In this document: piece by piece, positions 1 through 6,944 of the stretch
Numbering within the stretch: the first letter of the stretch is position 1
Layout of the letters: each line of letters begins with the position of its first letter
From: Sulfurovum sp.
GTDB lineage: Bacteria; Campylobacterota; Campylobacteria; Campylobacterales; Sulfurovaceae
DNA length: 7,153 nt
Assembly (NCBI GenBank): GCA_015663065.1
Contig: DQSX01000013.1
Coordinates: 1-7,153, forward strand
Direction of reading: 5' to 3'
Position numbers and translations under genes: made by a program
The notes under the pieces: model-generated
What the model was told of the DNA's origin: nothing
The model's database searches: none
The model's input: only the letters and a program-made list of their open reading frames with translations

Positions 1-114
1 AAAACAGTACGAGGAGCAAGATCATAATACCGGCAAATCCTGAAAAGATATGTTCAGGAAAAATAAAGATCAAAACAACTATTAATAGAAATAAGATCTT
101 TTTTTGTGTCTCAC
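1..114 (-). CDS. start of a small hydrophobic membrane protein, partial, with a frame problem at its start
   Basis: Directly after the RND transporter gene the minus strand has a reading frame (codons from 121 down, open to the window edge) with no stop. It encodes a strongly membrane-like stretch: KKILFLLIVVLIF at 103-59, a short polar turn PEH, then FSGFAGIMILLLVLF. This frame has no ATG, GTG or TTG before TTG at 73-71, which lies inside the first hydrophobic segment. A GTG at 114-112 overlaps the transporter's TAG stop by one base and has GGAA just upstream, but it is in a different frame and stops at once. One extra A in the A7 run (99-105) would join this GTG to the hydrophobic frame, giving an N-terminus MRHKKKILF. 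I do not recognise the family. It could be a sixth-base sequencing or assembly error, a real frameshift, or an ORF with an unusual start. The hydrophobic pattern and the position at the operon's end suggest a real gene; the start is uncertain. Confidence 0.35.
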
Positions 115-3100
115 TACTTTACTTTTCCAGTCTCATACCACTTACGCAGCCATCTGTCTAGAGGGTTGATCATTCTGTAAAGCACTGGTACGATCAACAG
201 TGACAAGAACATAGAACTCAACAAACCACCTATGATCGAAATAGCCATAGGTGCATTGACTTCAGAGCCAAGACCTGTTCCCAGTGCCAAAGGGAGCATC
301 GCAAAGATCATCGCCACTGTGGTCATCAAGATAGGTCGTAAACGTTTTTCTCCTGCTTCAAGCAGGGCAGCTTCAACCTCTTTACCGCGCTCTATGGCAT
401 GGTTGGCAAAGTCGACGATGAGGACGGCATTTTTCCCTACCATCCCCATGAGCAGCATAAAGCCGATCATCACAAAAAGAGAGAACTGCAAGCCTGAAAG
501 GTACAGCGCCAGCATCACCCCGATAATACTCAAAGGCAGGGTCACCATGATGATAATAGGTTGAATAAGAGACTCGTACAGTATGGCCAGGATAATGAAC
601 ATAAGTATGACAGAGAGTCCAATAGCTACACCAAAGGCCTTTCCTGTTTTTTCCATCTCTTCTGCAAAGCCGGTAAATCGGTAGATGACACTTTGGGGTA
701 AAAGATCATCAATACTCTCTCTGGTATAGTTCACAGCACCGCCAAGGTCCAGTCCGAAGAGGTCCGAAAAGACCGTAACCTGTCTTTGACGGTCAAAGTG
801 ATTGATGGTAGCCAGTGCTTTGGATTCTGTAAAAGATACCAGACCATCCAGATATACAAGCTCACCGTTAGCAGCACGTACCTGCAGTTTTCGGATGTCT
901 GCCTCTGTAACTCTGCTATGGTCCGGGAAGCGCAGGGTAATATTATACTGCTTTCCACTCTCTTCATAATAAGAGATCTCCAAGTCTGAAGAGAATGCCG
1001 TAGCGATAGTAGAGGCTATCTGTGACGCAGAGATACCCAGTCTGTTGGCATTGGCTCTAATGATATTAATGTCTATCTGCGGTTTTCCATCATCCAGATT
1101 GGTATCGACATCGACAAAACCTTTTTTCTTTTTCAAATGATCCGTCAGATTTTTTGCAGCCACTTTCAAATCATCAAAAGAATCTGACTTCAAGACTATC
1201 TGATATGGTACAGAAACCCCTGCCCCTTTGATATTTGGAATGGCAGCTGCAGTGATGAACATATGCTCCTGATACGGTTTAAGATCTCCTCTTAACTTCT
1301 GAATAAACTCTTCCTGGTTTAAACTACGTTGAGATTTATCATTGAGTTTCACATAAATAACCGCTTTGTGTTTCTCCTGCGCTGTATTGTATCCCACAGA
1401 CAAAGTGGTATAGAGCACATTTTCATTCTCTTTGACTACTGCTTCAATGACTTCAGACTGCTTGATCATCTCTTCAAGACTCACACCTGCATCTGCTTTC
1501 ATATGTACTTCAAACTCTGCTTTATCCTCTTTGGGTATAAAGTCCATACCGATCTTTGGAAAAAGCGAAAGTGAGGCAAAGAAAGCTACAAACACAAGGA
1601 TCAGGGTAATGACTTTGAAACGCAAGACAAACCTCAGAACCTTGTCGTAGATGCGCTCCATCAACACAAAGATCGGTTCAGTAACATTATAGAACCAGCT
1701 TTCATCTTTTTTGAGTGTCCTTGCAGACAAAGAGGGGATGAAAGAGAGTGCCACCGAATAGGAGATGATCACGGCAAATCCAACGGTCATGGCAAAACTC
1801 TCAAAGAATTTTCCTACAATACCGGACATGAACGAAACAGGGATGAACACTGCCAAAAGCATGGCAGAGATCGCTAAAATTGAGAAGGCCATCTCTTTGG
1901 TTCCTTCAAAGGCTGCGTCAAATTTACCCATACCTCCTTCCATCTTCTTGTAAATATTTTCAATGACCACAATGGCATCATCGATGATGATTCCAATGGC
2001 CAGAGTAAGTCCAATGAGGGTCATTTTGTTCAGCTCAAAACCCATGTAGTCCATTAGCGCAAAGGTACCAAAGATCGAAGCAGGAATGGAGAGTGCAGAG
2101 ACCAGCGTAATGGTCATGTTCCTCAAAAACATAAAGATGATCACCACGGCAAGAAAAGAACCGTATATCAGGTCAAACTTCACATGGTCAAGCGAGTTGA
2201 TGATAAAGGGAGAAGTATCTTTTAAGACTTCCACATTAAAGTTGTCTCCGGCCAAAGCTACAAGTTCTGGCACTGCTTTTTTCACCCTCTGCACAATATC
2301 AATGGTGTTGGTGCCTGAAATCTTCTGTACTTCAAGCATCACTCCTTCTTTTCCGTTATACGAAGCAAAGCTTTTTGCATCGGAGAGCGTGTCGACCACT
2401 TTGGCAATATCTTTGAGTTTGATATCATCTTTGATTGTAATATTTTCCAACTCTTCCACAGAGAGCGCATCCGCTTTTGTTTTGAGTGTAAACTCTTTTG
2501 TTTTGGAGATCAGTTTTCCCCCGCCGATCTTTACATTTTCTCTGGCAACGATCGCATTGAGTTCCGTCACCGAAATACCAAACTTGTTTAAAAGATTTGG
2601 GTTGGGGAGTATTTTGATCTCTCTCTCTTTATAGCCGATCACATTGATGGAACCTACTCCGTTGATCTTTTGCAGTTTGGGTTTTGCTTTTTCATCCGCA
2701 AAAAGCATCAGATCTTTCAATGAACCTTGATTGAGAGTCAGGAAGATGTTGATGACCGGAGCACCACCGATGTCCAGTTTGGAGACCAGTGGTGTTTTGG
2801 CATCTTTGGGCAAAATGACGGCGGCGACTTTGTCCCGCACATCATTGGTCGCTTCATTAATGTCACGTTCCAAAAAGAACTTGACCATGACCACAGAGAC
2901 TCCTTCAGAAGAGGTGGACGTAATGGAGTCTATCCCCCCGATTCTTGAAAGTGCCTCTTCGATCTTGTCAGTAACCTGTGACTCAATCGTACTTGACTCT
3001 GCTCCAGGGTATACCGTCTGTATGGTCACTATAGGAAAGTCAATATTGGGGAAGAGTGCTGAAGGCATGGACTTAAAACTCATGAGACCGAAGATCACCA

Positions 3101-3155
3101 GTGTGACCACGTACATCAGTGTCGTGATGGGTCTGTTTATGGCTGCTTTATACAT
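114..3155 (-). CDS. RND-family multidrug efflux transporter (AcrB/MexB type), inner membrane permease
   Basis: This is the proton-driven inner membrane pump of a tripartite efflux system, moving drugs, detergents or solvents from the periplasm and inner membrane into the outer membrane channel. The 1013-residue protein is slightly shorter than AcrB (1049). The first membrane helix is at about 10-28, a periplasmic domain spans about 30-325, a helix block about 328-480, a second periplasmic domain about 535-835, and the last helix block about 840-995. This is the duplicated twelve-helix RND plan. Proton-relay residues are all present: DD at 392-393 in GIIIDDAIVVIEN, K908 in GMVGKNAVLIVDFA, and R938 and T945 in RLRPILMTT. 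These match AcrB D407/D408, K940, R971 and T978. The TPP-like 'YPGAES' element is at 49-54. It starts at ATG 3155, five bases after the adaptor stop, with purine-rich AGAGAAGAAG and AGGT upstream. The DD/K/R set argues for an HAE-type drug pump rather than a protein-export RND; the substrate cannot be read from the sequence. Confidence 0.96.
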   Translation of the reverse strand: MYKAAINRPITTLMYVVTLVIFGLMSFKSMPSALFPNIDFPIVTIQTVYPGAESSTIESQVTDKIEEALSRIGGIDSITSTSSEGVSVVMVKFFLERDINEATNDVRDKVAAVILPKDAKTPLVSKLDIGGAPVINIFLTLNQGSLKDLMLFADEKAKPKLQKINGVGSINVIGYKEREIKILPNPNLLNKFGISVTELNAIVARENVKIGGGKLISKTKEFTLKTKADALSVEELENITIKDDIKLKDIAKVVDTLSDAKSFASYNGKEGVMLEVQKISGTNTIDIVQRVKKAVPELVALAGDNFNVEVLKDTSPFIINSLDHVKFDLIYGSFLAVVIIFMFLRNMTITLVSALSIPASIFGTFALMDYMGFELNKMTLIGLTLAIGIIIDDAIVVIENIYKKMEGGMGKFDAAFEGTKEMAFSILAISAMLLAVFIPVSFMSGIVGKFFESFAMTVGFAVIISYSVALSFIPSLSARTLKKDESWFYNVTEPIFVLMERIYDKVLRFVLRFKVITLILVFVAFFASLSLFPKIGMDFIPKEDKAEFEVHMKADAGVSLEEMIKQSEVIEAVVKENENVLYTTLSVGYNTAQEKHKAVIYVKLNDKSQRSLNQEEFIQKLRGDLKPYQEHMFITAAAIPNIKGAGVSVPYQIVLKSDSFDDLKVAAKNLTDHLKKKKGFVDVDTNLDDGKPQIDINIIRANANRLGISASQIASTIATAFSSDLEISYYEESGKQYNITLRFPDHSRVTEADIRKLQVRAANGELVYLDGLVSFTESKALATINHFDRQRQVTVFSDLFGLDLGGAVNYTRESIDDLLPQSVIYRFTGFAEEMEKTGKAFGVAIGLSVILMFIILAILYESLIQPIIIMVTLPLSIIGVMLALYLSGLQFSLFVMIGFMLLMGMVGKNAVLIVDFANHAIERGKEVEAALLEAGEKRLRPILMTTVAMIFAMLPLALGTGLGSEVNAPMAISIIGGLLSSMFLSLLIVPVLYRMINPLDRWLRKWYETGKVK

Positions 3156-3160
3156 ACCTG

Positions 3161-3880
3161 TTACTTCTTCTCTGCGAGTGCATCAAGAAGGATATACCCC
3201 TCACCAAAAAGCCCTACCATAAAGTCTCTAGCTTTCACTTCTGCACGTATTTTTCTGTTATTGTGGTTGGCGTACGGGTAGACTTTTGAAATTGTACCTT
3301 TGTACTCTGTCTCATCCCCATCGAGCTTATATTTGAATACCTGTCCGACTTTGACCATTTTATGATATTTCTGATCAAAAGCAAGCACGATCTTTCTTTC
3401 AGAAACACTTTGTATTTTAAGTACCGTACGCAAGGCCTGTCCGGAGACTGCATCTCCCACTTCAAGTGCTTTATCGTAAATGACTCCCTCAAAAGGTGCT
3501 TTAAGAAAAGTCTTGTCATAGAGTACCTGCTGATAAACAAGGGAATCTTTTGCAGATTCATATTTGTTTAAAACTGCATCAAACTTACCTTCATCAATAA
3601 GTTTTTTTACCTTTTTCTGACGAGTCAGATCTTTTTTGGCATATTTGAATGACGTTTTTGCCACATCCAGCATTGCTTTGGTATCTCTATTTTTCAACTC
3701 TGCAAGTACTTCTCCCTCTTTTACCAAAGAGCCTATCTCTACATTCACTTTGTTCACAATACCTGTTGCAATAAATGCCAGATTGGCGCTCTTCCTGGCT
3801 TCTACATTAAAAGTTGCATAGATCTCTTCTGCCTGTAGAGACAGTGTTATGATCATTAAACTCAATACAATTTTTATCAT
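3161..3880 (-). CDS. RND efflux periplasmic adaptor subunit (HlyD/AcrA family), unusually short
   Basis: This is the membrane fusion protein that joins the RND pump to the outer membrane channel in the periplasm. A signal peptide is visible (MIKIVLSLMI, cleavage likely after LQA at 17). There is no lipobox cysteine, so it is probably not lipid-anchored, unlike AcrA. The first lipoyl half-motif is at about 38-62 (ATGIVNKVNVEIGSLVKEGE). A short alpha-helical hairpin follows at about 66-122, and the second lipoyl half is at about 126-150 (LKAPFEGVIYDKALEVGDAV). A beta-barrel domain occupies about 155-230, with KVGQVFKYKL inside it. At 239 residues it is far below the usual 350-400. The hairpin is only about 25 residues per helix, and there is little room for a membrane-proximal domain. 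The ATG overlaps the channel gene's TGA by four bases (ATGA) and has AAAAGG upstream. The lipoyl-hairpin-lipoyl-barrel order is intact, so this looks like a compact adaptor, not a broken gene. Confidence 0.92.
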   Translation of the reverse strand: MIKIVLSLMIITLSLQAEEIYATFNVEARKSANLAFIATGIVNKVNVEIGSLVKEGEVLAELKNRDTKAMLDVAKTSFKYAKKDLTRQKKVKKLIDEGKFDAVLNKYESAKDSLVYQQVLYDKTFLKAPFEGVIYDKALEVGDAVSGQALRTVLKIQSVSERKIVLAFDQKYHKMVKVGQVFKYKLDGDETEYKGTISKVYPYANHNNRKIRAEVKARDFMVGLFGEGYILLDALAEKK

Positions 3881-5124
3881 CTTATATACCTTTTAATATT
3901 TTTCCCTGCGAAATAGTAGAAAATGGATTTTGAGATCTCATAATCATACAGTGCTTCTTTGTAACGTGCATCTGACAAAGTTTTTTTATTCAAAGCATCC
4001 AAGTAAGTAATATTGTCAACCAACCCGGCTTCATACTTTTGGAAAATACTTCTGTGTGTACTTGTGGCTGCATTCAATGCAGATTTGGCAGACTTTCCTT
4101 TGGCACGAATGGTCATCATACGGCTTTTTGCCAGTTTGAACTGCATTTTCTGCTCTTCGACGGCATAAATACTTTCAGAGTCTGCTGCCAACTTCTTATA
4201 CATCAGAGATTCACGCTCTTTTTTCATACTGCTGTTGTCAAAGAGCCGCATATTGACCCAGAGCAGAAGTTTGTTCTGTTTGTCCGGAAGAAAACCGTCA
4301 CCGCTAAAACCAGGTGCAGCTGCTACATCATCATAATGTGAAGTACTATAGGTATCTTCTACCCTTAACTGCGGCATATAGCCTGCATCGATAGCTTTGG
4401 CATTTTCTTTCAGTGCTTCTGCATTGGCATGCAGTATTTTGGACTTTTCATAAGGTTCAAATGAGACTCTTTTAGGTTCCAAAAATCTGTTCTTTTTCAA
4501 ATTTTGTACAGAGACACCACTCAAAAGTGAAAGATTTTCTATGGCAGTTCTCAATTCAAATTTGGCATTTTCTATAGTAAAAATGTTGTTATCATACTCT
4601 GCCTGCAGTCTGTCCACATCTTCCTGTGTGGCAAGTCCGGCAGAAGTAAACTTTTTCATACGTTTGATCTGCGCATAGATCTCTTTTGTCTGCACTTTAA
4701 ATGCAGCAATGATCTCCTGGAGTTTTAAGACCGTATAGTAGTGGTTCACAATGTTAAGTGTCATACTCTTTTCAAATGCATCTTTTTCCAGAAGTGATGC
4801 CGTATAAAGATAATTTTTAGACTTCAAAAGTGAAGATTTTCGTCCACCGTCATAAAGATCCATTTGTACTTTGGCATACCCGATGGTGGTCTGTCCGGGC
4901 ATAATAACTGTACTTGGGTTGGTATTGGTATAGGTACCCCCTATGTCAAAGGTTGGCCAAAAGTCACGCTCCTGTGCATCTGTATGACTTAAAGCCGCTT
5001 GGCTTTGCAACGCTTTTGCTTTGATCTGTTTGTTGTTCTTTCCAGCCTCTGCGATCAACTGGAGCAGTGAATGCGAACCGGCAAAAACAAACAGAGGCAA
5101 AACAATCAATAAAACGATCTTCAT
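3877..5124 (-). CDS. TolC-family outer membrane efflux channel protein
   Basis: This is the outer membrane exit duct of the efflux pump; the family works as a trimer with a beta-barrel in the outer membrane and a long helical tunnel in the periplasm. The 415-residue protein has a signal peptide (MKIVLLIVLPLFVFA, cleavage near residue 15) and two outer-membrane-efflux-protein repeats. The first repeat has a beta-strand segment IGYAKVQMDLYDGG (81-94), followed by long helices with FTSAGLATQEDVDRLQAEYD (159-178). The second repeat has LLLWVNMRLFDNSS (286-299), followed by helices containing FQKYEAGLVDNITYLDALN (361-379). The repeated 'AGL' turn plus a polar/acidic start to the next helix is typical of the family. 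It starts at ATG 5124, overlapping the repressor's TGA by four bases, with AAGGAG a few bases upstream. It ends overlapping the adaptor ATG. It is somewhat shorter than E. coli TolC (about 470 mature residues) and lacks its long C-terminal tail. Confidence 0.95.
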   Translation of the reverse strand: MKIVLLIVLPLFVFAGSHSLLQLIAEAGKNNKQIKAKALQSQAALSHTDAQERDFWPTFDIGGTYTNTNPSTVIMPGQTTIGYAKVQMDLYDGGRKSSLLKSKNYLYTASLLEKDAFEKSMTLNIVNHYYTVLKLQEIIAAFKVQTKEIYAQIKRMKKFTSAGLATQEDVDRLQAEYDNNIFTIENAKFELRTAIENLSLLSGVSVQNLKKNRFLEPKRVSFEPYEKSKILHANAEALKENAKAIDAGYMPQLRVEDTYSTSHYDDVAAAPGFSGDGFLPDKQNKLLLWVNMRLFDNSSMKKERESLMYKKLAADSESIYAVEEQKMQFKLAKSRMMTIRAKGKSAKSALNAATSTHRSIFQKYEAGLVDNITYLDALNKKTLSDARYKEALYDYEISKSIFYYFAGKNIKRYIR

Positions 5125-5720
5125 CTCTTCTCCTTCATCTCTATGAAATTAAACAGTGTATTCAACAATCCGTTGATCTCTTCTTTAGGATCCAATCCGA
5201 TCGTATGGGTATCAACCACCAGCCCCAGCGAAAAGGTAAGCAGTGCAGACTTCATATCATGAGCCTGCTCAGGTATTTCACCATTCTCTACCCCTTTTTC
5301 TATGATCTGACTCAAAATATCTAAAAAAAGATCTCTGCACTTCCTGTTGAAATCCATTATCTCCCGGGTACCGTGTGTCATGGAAATAGCCAAAAACTCT
5401 CTATAGATCCTGAGCTGTTTATGCCCCTCTTCATCTCCATGTATGATATAGAAAAAGTGAAACAACTTCTCTTTGGTACTTCTCTTTTCATCTACGATCT
5501 CCAACAGTCTATGCTCATACTCTGCAATGAACACTGTAATAATTTCAAAAACAATATCTTCTTTATTTTCAAAATACTCGTAGATCGTTCCTTTCCCCAC
5601 ACCTGCTGTTTTTGCGATCTGTGCTATGGTAAGTTCATTGATGCCGTTTTCAAGAAGTAGATCTTTACAGGCAAATGCAATGTTTCGACGCTTCTTTTCT
5701 TTATTAACTATAATTGCCAA
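5121..5720 (-). CDS. TetR/AcrR-family transcriptional repressor of the efflux operon
   Basis: This is a one-domain-sensor repressor: an N-terminal helix-turn-helix binds an operator and the C-terminal helical domain (residues about 55-199) binds an inducer and dimerises. From the start used here, the HTH runs from about 31 to 54, reading TIAQIAKTAGVGKGTIYEYF and then ENKED. This is a nearly canonical TetR signature with Y-x-Y-F before the fourth helix. The rest is helix-rich and not recognisable to a specific subfamily. I chose the TTG at 5720-5718 because AAGGA lies five bases before it. An in-frame upstream TTG at 5756 has no ribosome binding site and would place the operator inside the coding region. 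The resulting protein is 199 residues, normal for the family. It is the first gene of the operon and its stop overlaps the channel gene's ATG, so it probably represses its own synthesis and that of the pump until an inducer is present. Confidence 0.94.
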   Translation of the reverse strand: MAIIVNKEKKRRNIAFACKDLLLENGINELTIAQIAKTAGVGKGTIYEYFENKEDIVFEIITVFIAEYEHRLLEIVDEKRSTKEKLFHFFYIIHGDEEGHKQLRIYREFLAISMTHGTREIMDFNRKCRDLFLDILSQIIEKGVENGEIPEQAHDMKSALLTFSLGLVVDTHTIGLDPKEEINGLLNTLFNFIEMKEKR

Positions 5721-5725
5721 AGTTA

Positions 5726-5730
5726 TCCTT
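5726..5730 (-). promoter_or_regulatory. ribosome binding site AAGGA deciding the TTG start of the TetR gene
   Basis: The minus strand reads AAGGA, five bases, then TTG at 5720. No ATG occurs near the N-terminus and the longer in-frame TTG at 5756 has no purine tract before it. This supports a 199-residue repressor that starts at a TTG codon. A weak start codon on a repressor gene fits low-level expression of the regulator. Confidence 0.75.
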
Positions 5731-5742
5731 ATAAATAATGAC

Positions 5743-5755
5743 TGACCATCGGTCA
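5743..5755. promoter_or_regulatory. palindromic operator TGACC-ATC-GGTCA, likely binding site of the adjacent TetR repressor
   Basis: A perfect inverted repeat with 5-bp arms and a 3-bp centre lies between the -10 box (5763-5768) and the repressor's ribosome binding site. GACC...GGTC arms are common among TetR-family operators. A transcript from the -10 box would begin at about 5756, so bound repressor would cover the first transcribed bases. The minus-strand GGTCAGTCA adds a partial direct repeat of GTCA next to the palindrome. Binding is inferred from position and symmetry. Confidence 0.7.
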
Positions 5756-5762
5756 ATAAGGA

Positions 5763-5768
5763 ATTATA
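5763..5768 (-). promoter_or_regulatory. -10 box TATAAT of the efflux operon promoter
   Basis: The minus strand carries a perfect TATAAT, preceded by AGTCCAG and followed by TCCTTATTGACC. The predicted transcription start is about 5756, giving a leader of roughly 36 bases to the TTG start. There is no good -35 hexamer at 17 bp: CTGAAA at 5795-5790 would need a 21-bp spacer. The upstream DNA is rich in A and T runs, which is the usual arrangement for Campylobacterota sigma-70 promoters. It lies in the 97-base gap between the hydrolase stop and the repressor start; I see no convincing terminator in that gap. Confidence 0.7.
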
Positions 5769-5820
5769 CTGGACTATTCTTAAATATTTTTTCAGAAAAT
5801 TTTTTTATGCTAAAAAGAAT

Positions 5821-6903
5821 TTACAACTTTCTTTTTAAGTTTTGCACTCTGTTGTAAGCGTTGTCTATACTCTTCTTACTCACTCTCCCCTCTTTTACGA
5901 GCTTCACTACGGTATCTACCAGTTTTTTTGTAGTGACGATTTTTCTAGGGTCAAGCTGATTACCAAAAAGTAAAATATCATTACCTGCATTGATCGTAAG
6001 CTGCAGTGTATTTTTCAAACCATATTTTTTAGAGATCGCTCCCATTTGAAGATCATCGGTAATGACCACACCTCTGTATCCAAGCTCTTTACGTAAAAGC
6101 CCATTGACTGTCTTTGCTGAAAGTGTCGCAGGGTATTTTGCATCTAACTTTTTATTGAACACATGTGCAACCATGACTGTATCTGCTTTATTCTTTAAAA
6201 GTCTGTAAGGCTCAAGCTCTTTTTTCTTCCAAAGTTTTGTCACGTCCACATAGCCTTTATGGGTATCACCTACAGAAGAGCCGTGTCCAGGGAAGTGTTT
6301 CAGTGAGGTCAGTACTCCGTAATGATGCATCGCATCTATGAAAGTACTTGCATACTTTGCAACAACTTTAGGGTCTTTCCCGTAAGAACGACCTAAACCG
6401 TGGATCACATGGTTCTTCATGTTAATGTCAAGATCCACCACCGGTGCCAGATCATAGTTGATACCCACAGACGCCAATTCTTTTGACATTTTCAAATAGG
6501 TAGACCGTATCTCTCTCTGGTCCATTTTGATGACAGAAGAGGCTTTGGGAAACTTCCCGTAAAAACCGTATTTACTTTTCAGACGTTGTACCTTTCCACC
6601 CTCCTGGTCCACAGCAATAAGCAATTTTCCATCTTTTGAACAAGACTGCAGTTGGGAAGTAAGTTTTTTTAATTGAGACCTGTTTGAAATATTTTTAGCT
6701 TTGTTCTTATTGACAGGATTATAATCAAATAATATCACTGCGCCTACATTGTATTTTTTGATATCTTTACAGATCTGAGAGTTTGCAGGTGCAGAGGTGC
6801 CATGGAAACCTACCATGAGCATTTGTCCTATTTTATGTTCCAGCGATGTTGCCCACAAAGGTGCTGCAGTGATGCCCAAAGCCAGTATCATTTTTTTAAT
6901 CAT
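5821..6903 (-). CDS. glycoside hydrolase family 3, beta-N-acetylhexosaminidase (NagZ-like) with signal peptide
   Basis: The enzyme probably removes terminal beta-linked N-acetylglucosamine, from peptidoglycan fragments or chitin-type sugars, by the retaining GH3 mechanism. It has 360 residues, a single catalytic barrel like NagZ (about 340), with no second GH3 domain. Visible motifs are DQEGG at 99-103 (substrate-binding loop), KHFPGHGSSVGDTHKG at 202-217 holding the Asp213-His215 pair that NagZ enzymes use as acid/base, and VITDDLQMGA at 280-289 with Asp283 as likely nucleophile. VMVAHVFN lies at 243-250. The N-terminus MIKKMILALGITAAPLWA looks like a signal peptide cut after residue 18, so the enzyme should be periplasmic or exported, unlike cytoplasmic E. 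coli NagZ. It starts at ATG 6903 with AGGA eight bases before; a second ATG at codon 5 is possible. It is not tightly linked to the efflux operon and seems unrelated in function. The activity assignment is strong; the natural substrate is inferred. Confidence 0.93.
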   Translation of the reverse strand: MIKKMILALGITAAPLWATSLEHKIGQMLMVGFHGTSAPANSQICKDIKKYNVGAVILFDYNPVNKNKAKNISNRSQLKKLTSQLQSCSKDGKLLIAVDQEGGKVQRLKSKYGFYGKFPKASSVIKMDQREIRSTYLKMSKELASVGINYDLAPVVDLDINMKNHVIHGLGRSYGKDPKVVAKYASTFIDAMHHYGVLTSLKHFPGHGSSVGDTHKGYVDVTKLWKKKELEPYRLLKNKADTVMVAHVFNKKLDAKYPATLSAKTVNGLLRKELGYRGVVITDDLQMGAISKKYGLKNTLQLTINAGNDILLFGNQLDPRKIVTTKKLVDTVVKLVKEGRVSKKSIDNAYNRVQNLKRKL

Positions 6904-6910
6904 TTTTCGT

Positions 6911-6914
6911 TCCT
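6911..6914 (-). promoter_or_regulatory. ribosome binding site AGGA of the hydrolase gene
   Basis: The minus strand reads AGGA about seven bases before the ATG at 6903, which favours that ATG over the in-frame ATG four codons further in. Confidence 0.55.
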
Positions 6915-6944
6915 ATGTGATTTCTAGTTTCTAATTCTACTATA

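Noticed and set aside
114..3155. Heavy-metal (CusA-type) specificity for the RND pump
   Set aside because: The TM4 motif has the adjacent DD pair of drug-type RND pumps, and I saw no methionine-rich metal relay. The neighbours are also those of drug efflux operons.
2086..3222. Long plus-strand ORFs (182 and 163 codons) opposite the RND gene
   Set aside because: They lie wholly antisense to, or across the start of, a strongly supported RND transporter. They show no recognisable domain, have serine/threonine-rich shadow composition, and have no ribosome binding sites of note. They arise from the codon pattern of the real gene.
4039..5660. Plus-strand ORFs opposite the channel and repressor genes
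   Set aside because: They are antisense to well-supported genes, with cysteine- and histidine-rich translations of low plausibility.
5776..5820. Possible terminator after the hydrolase gene (ATTCTT...AAGAAT arms and TTTTC-T-GAAAA)
   Set aside because: The arms are short and almost entirely A/T, with no G+C-rich stem followed by a T-run. This is better explained as AT-rich promoter DNA for the efflux operon.
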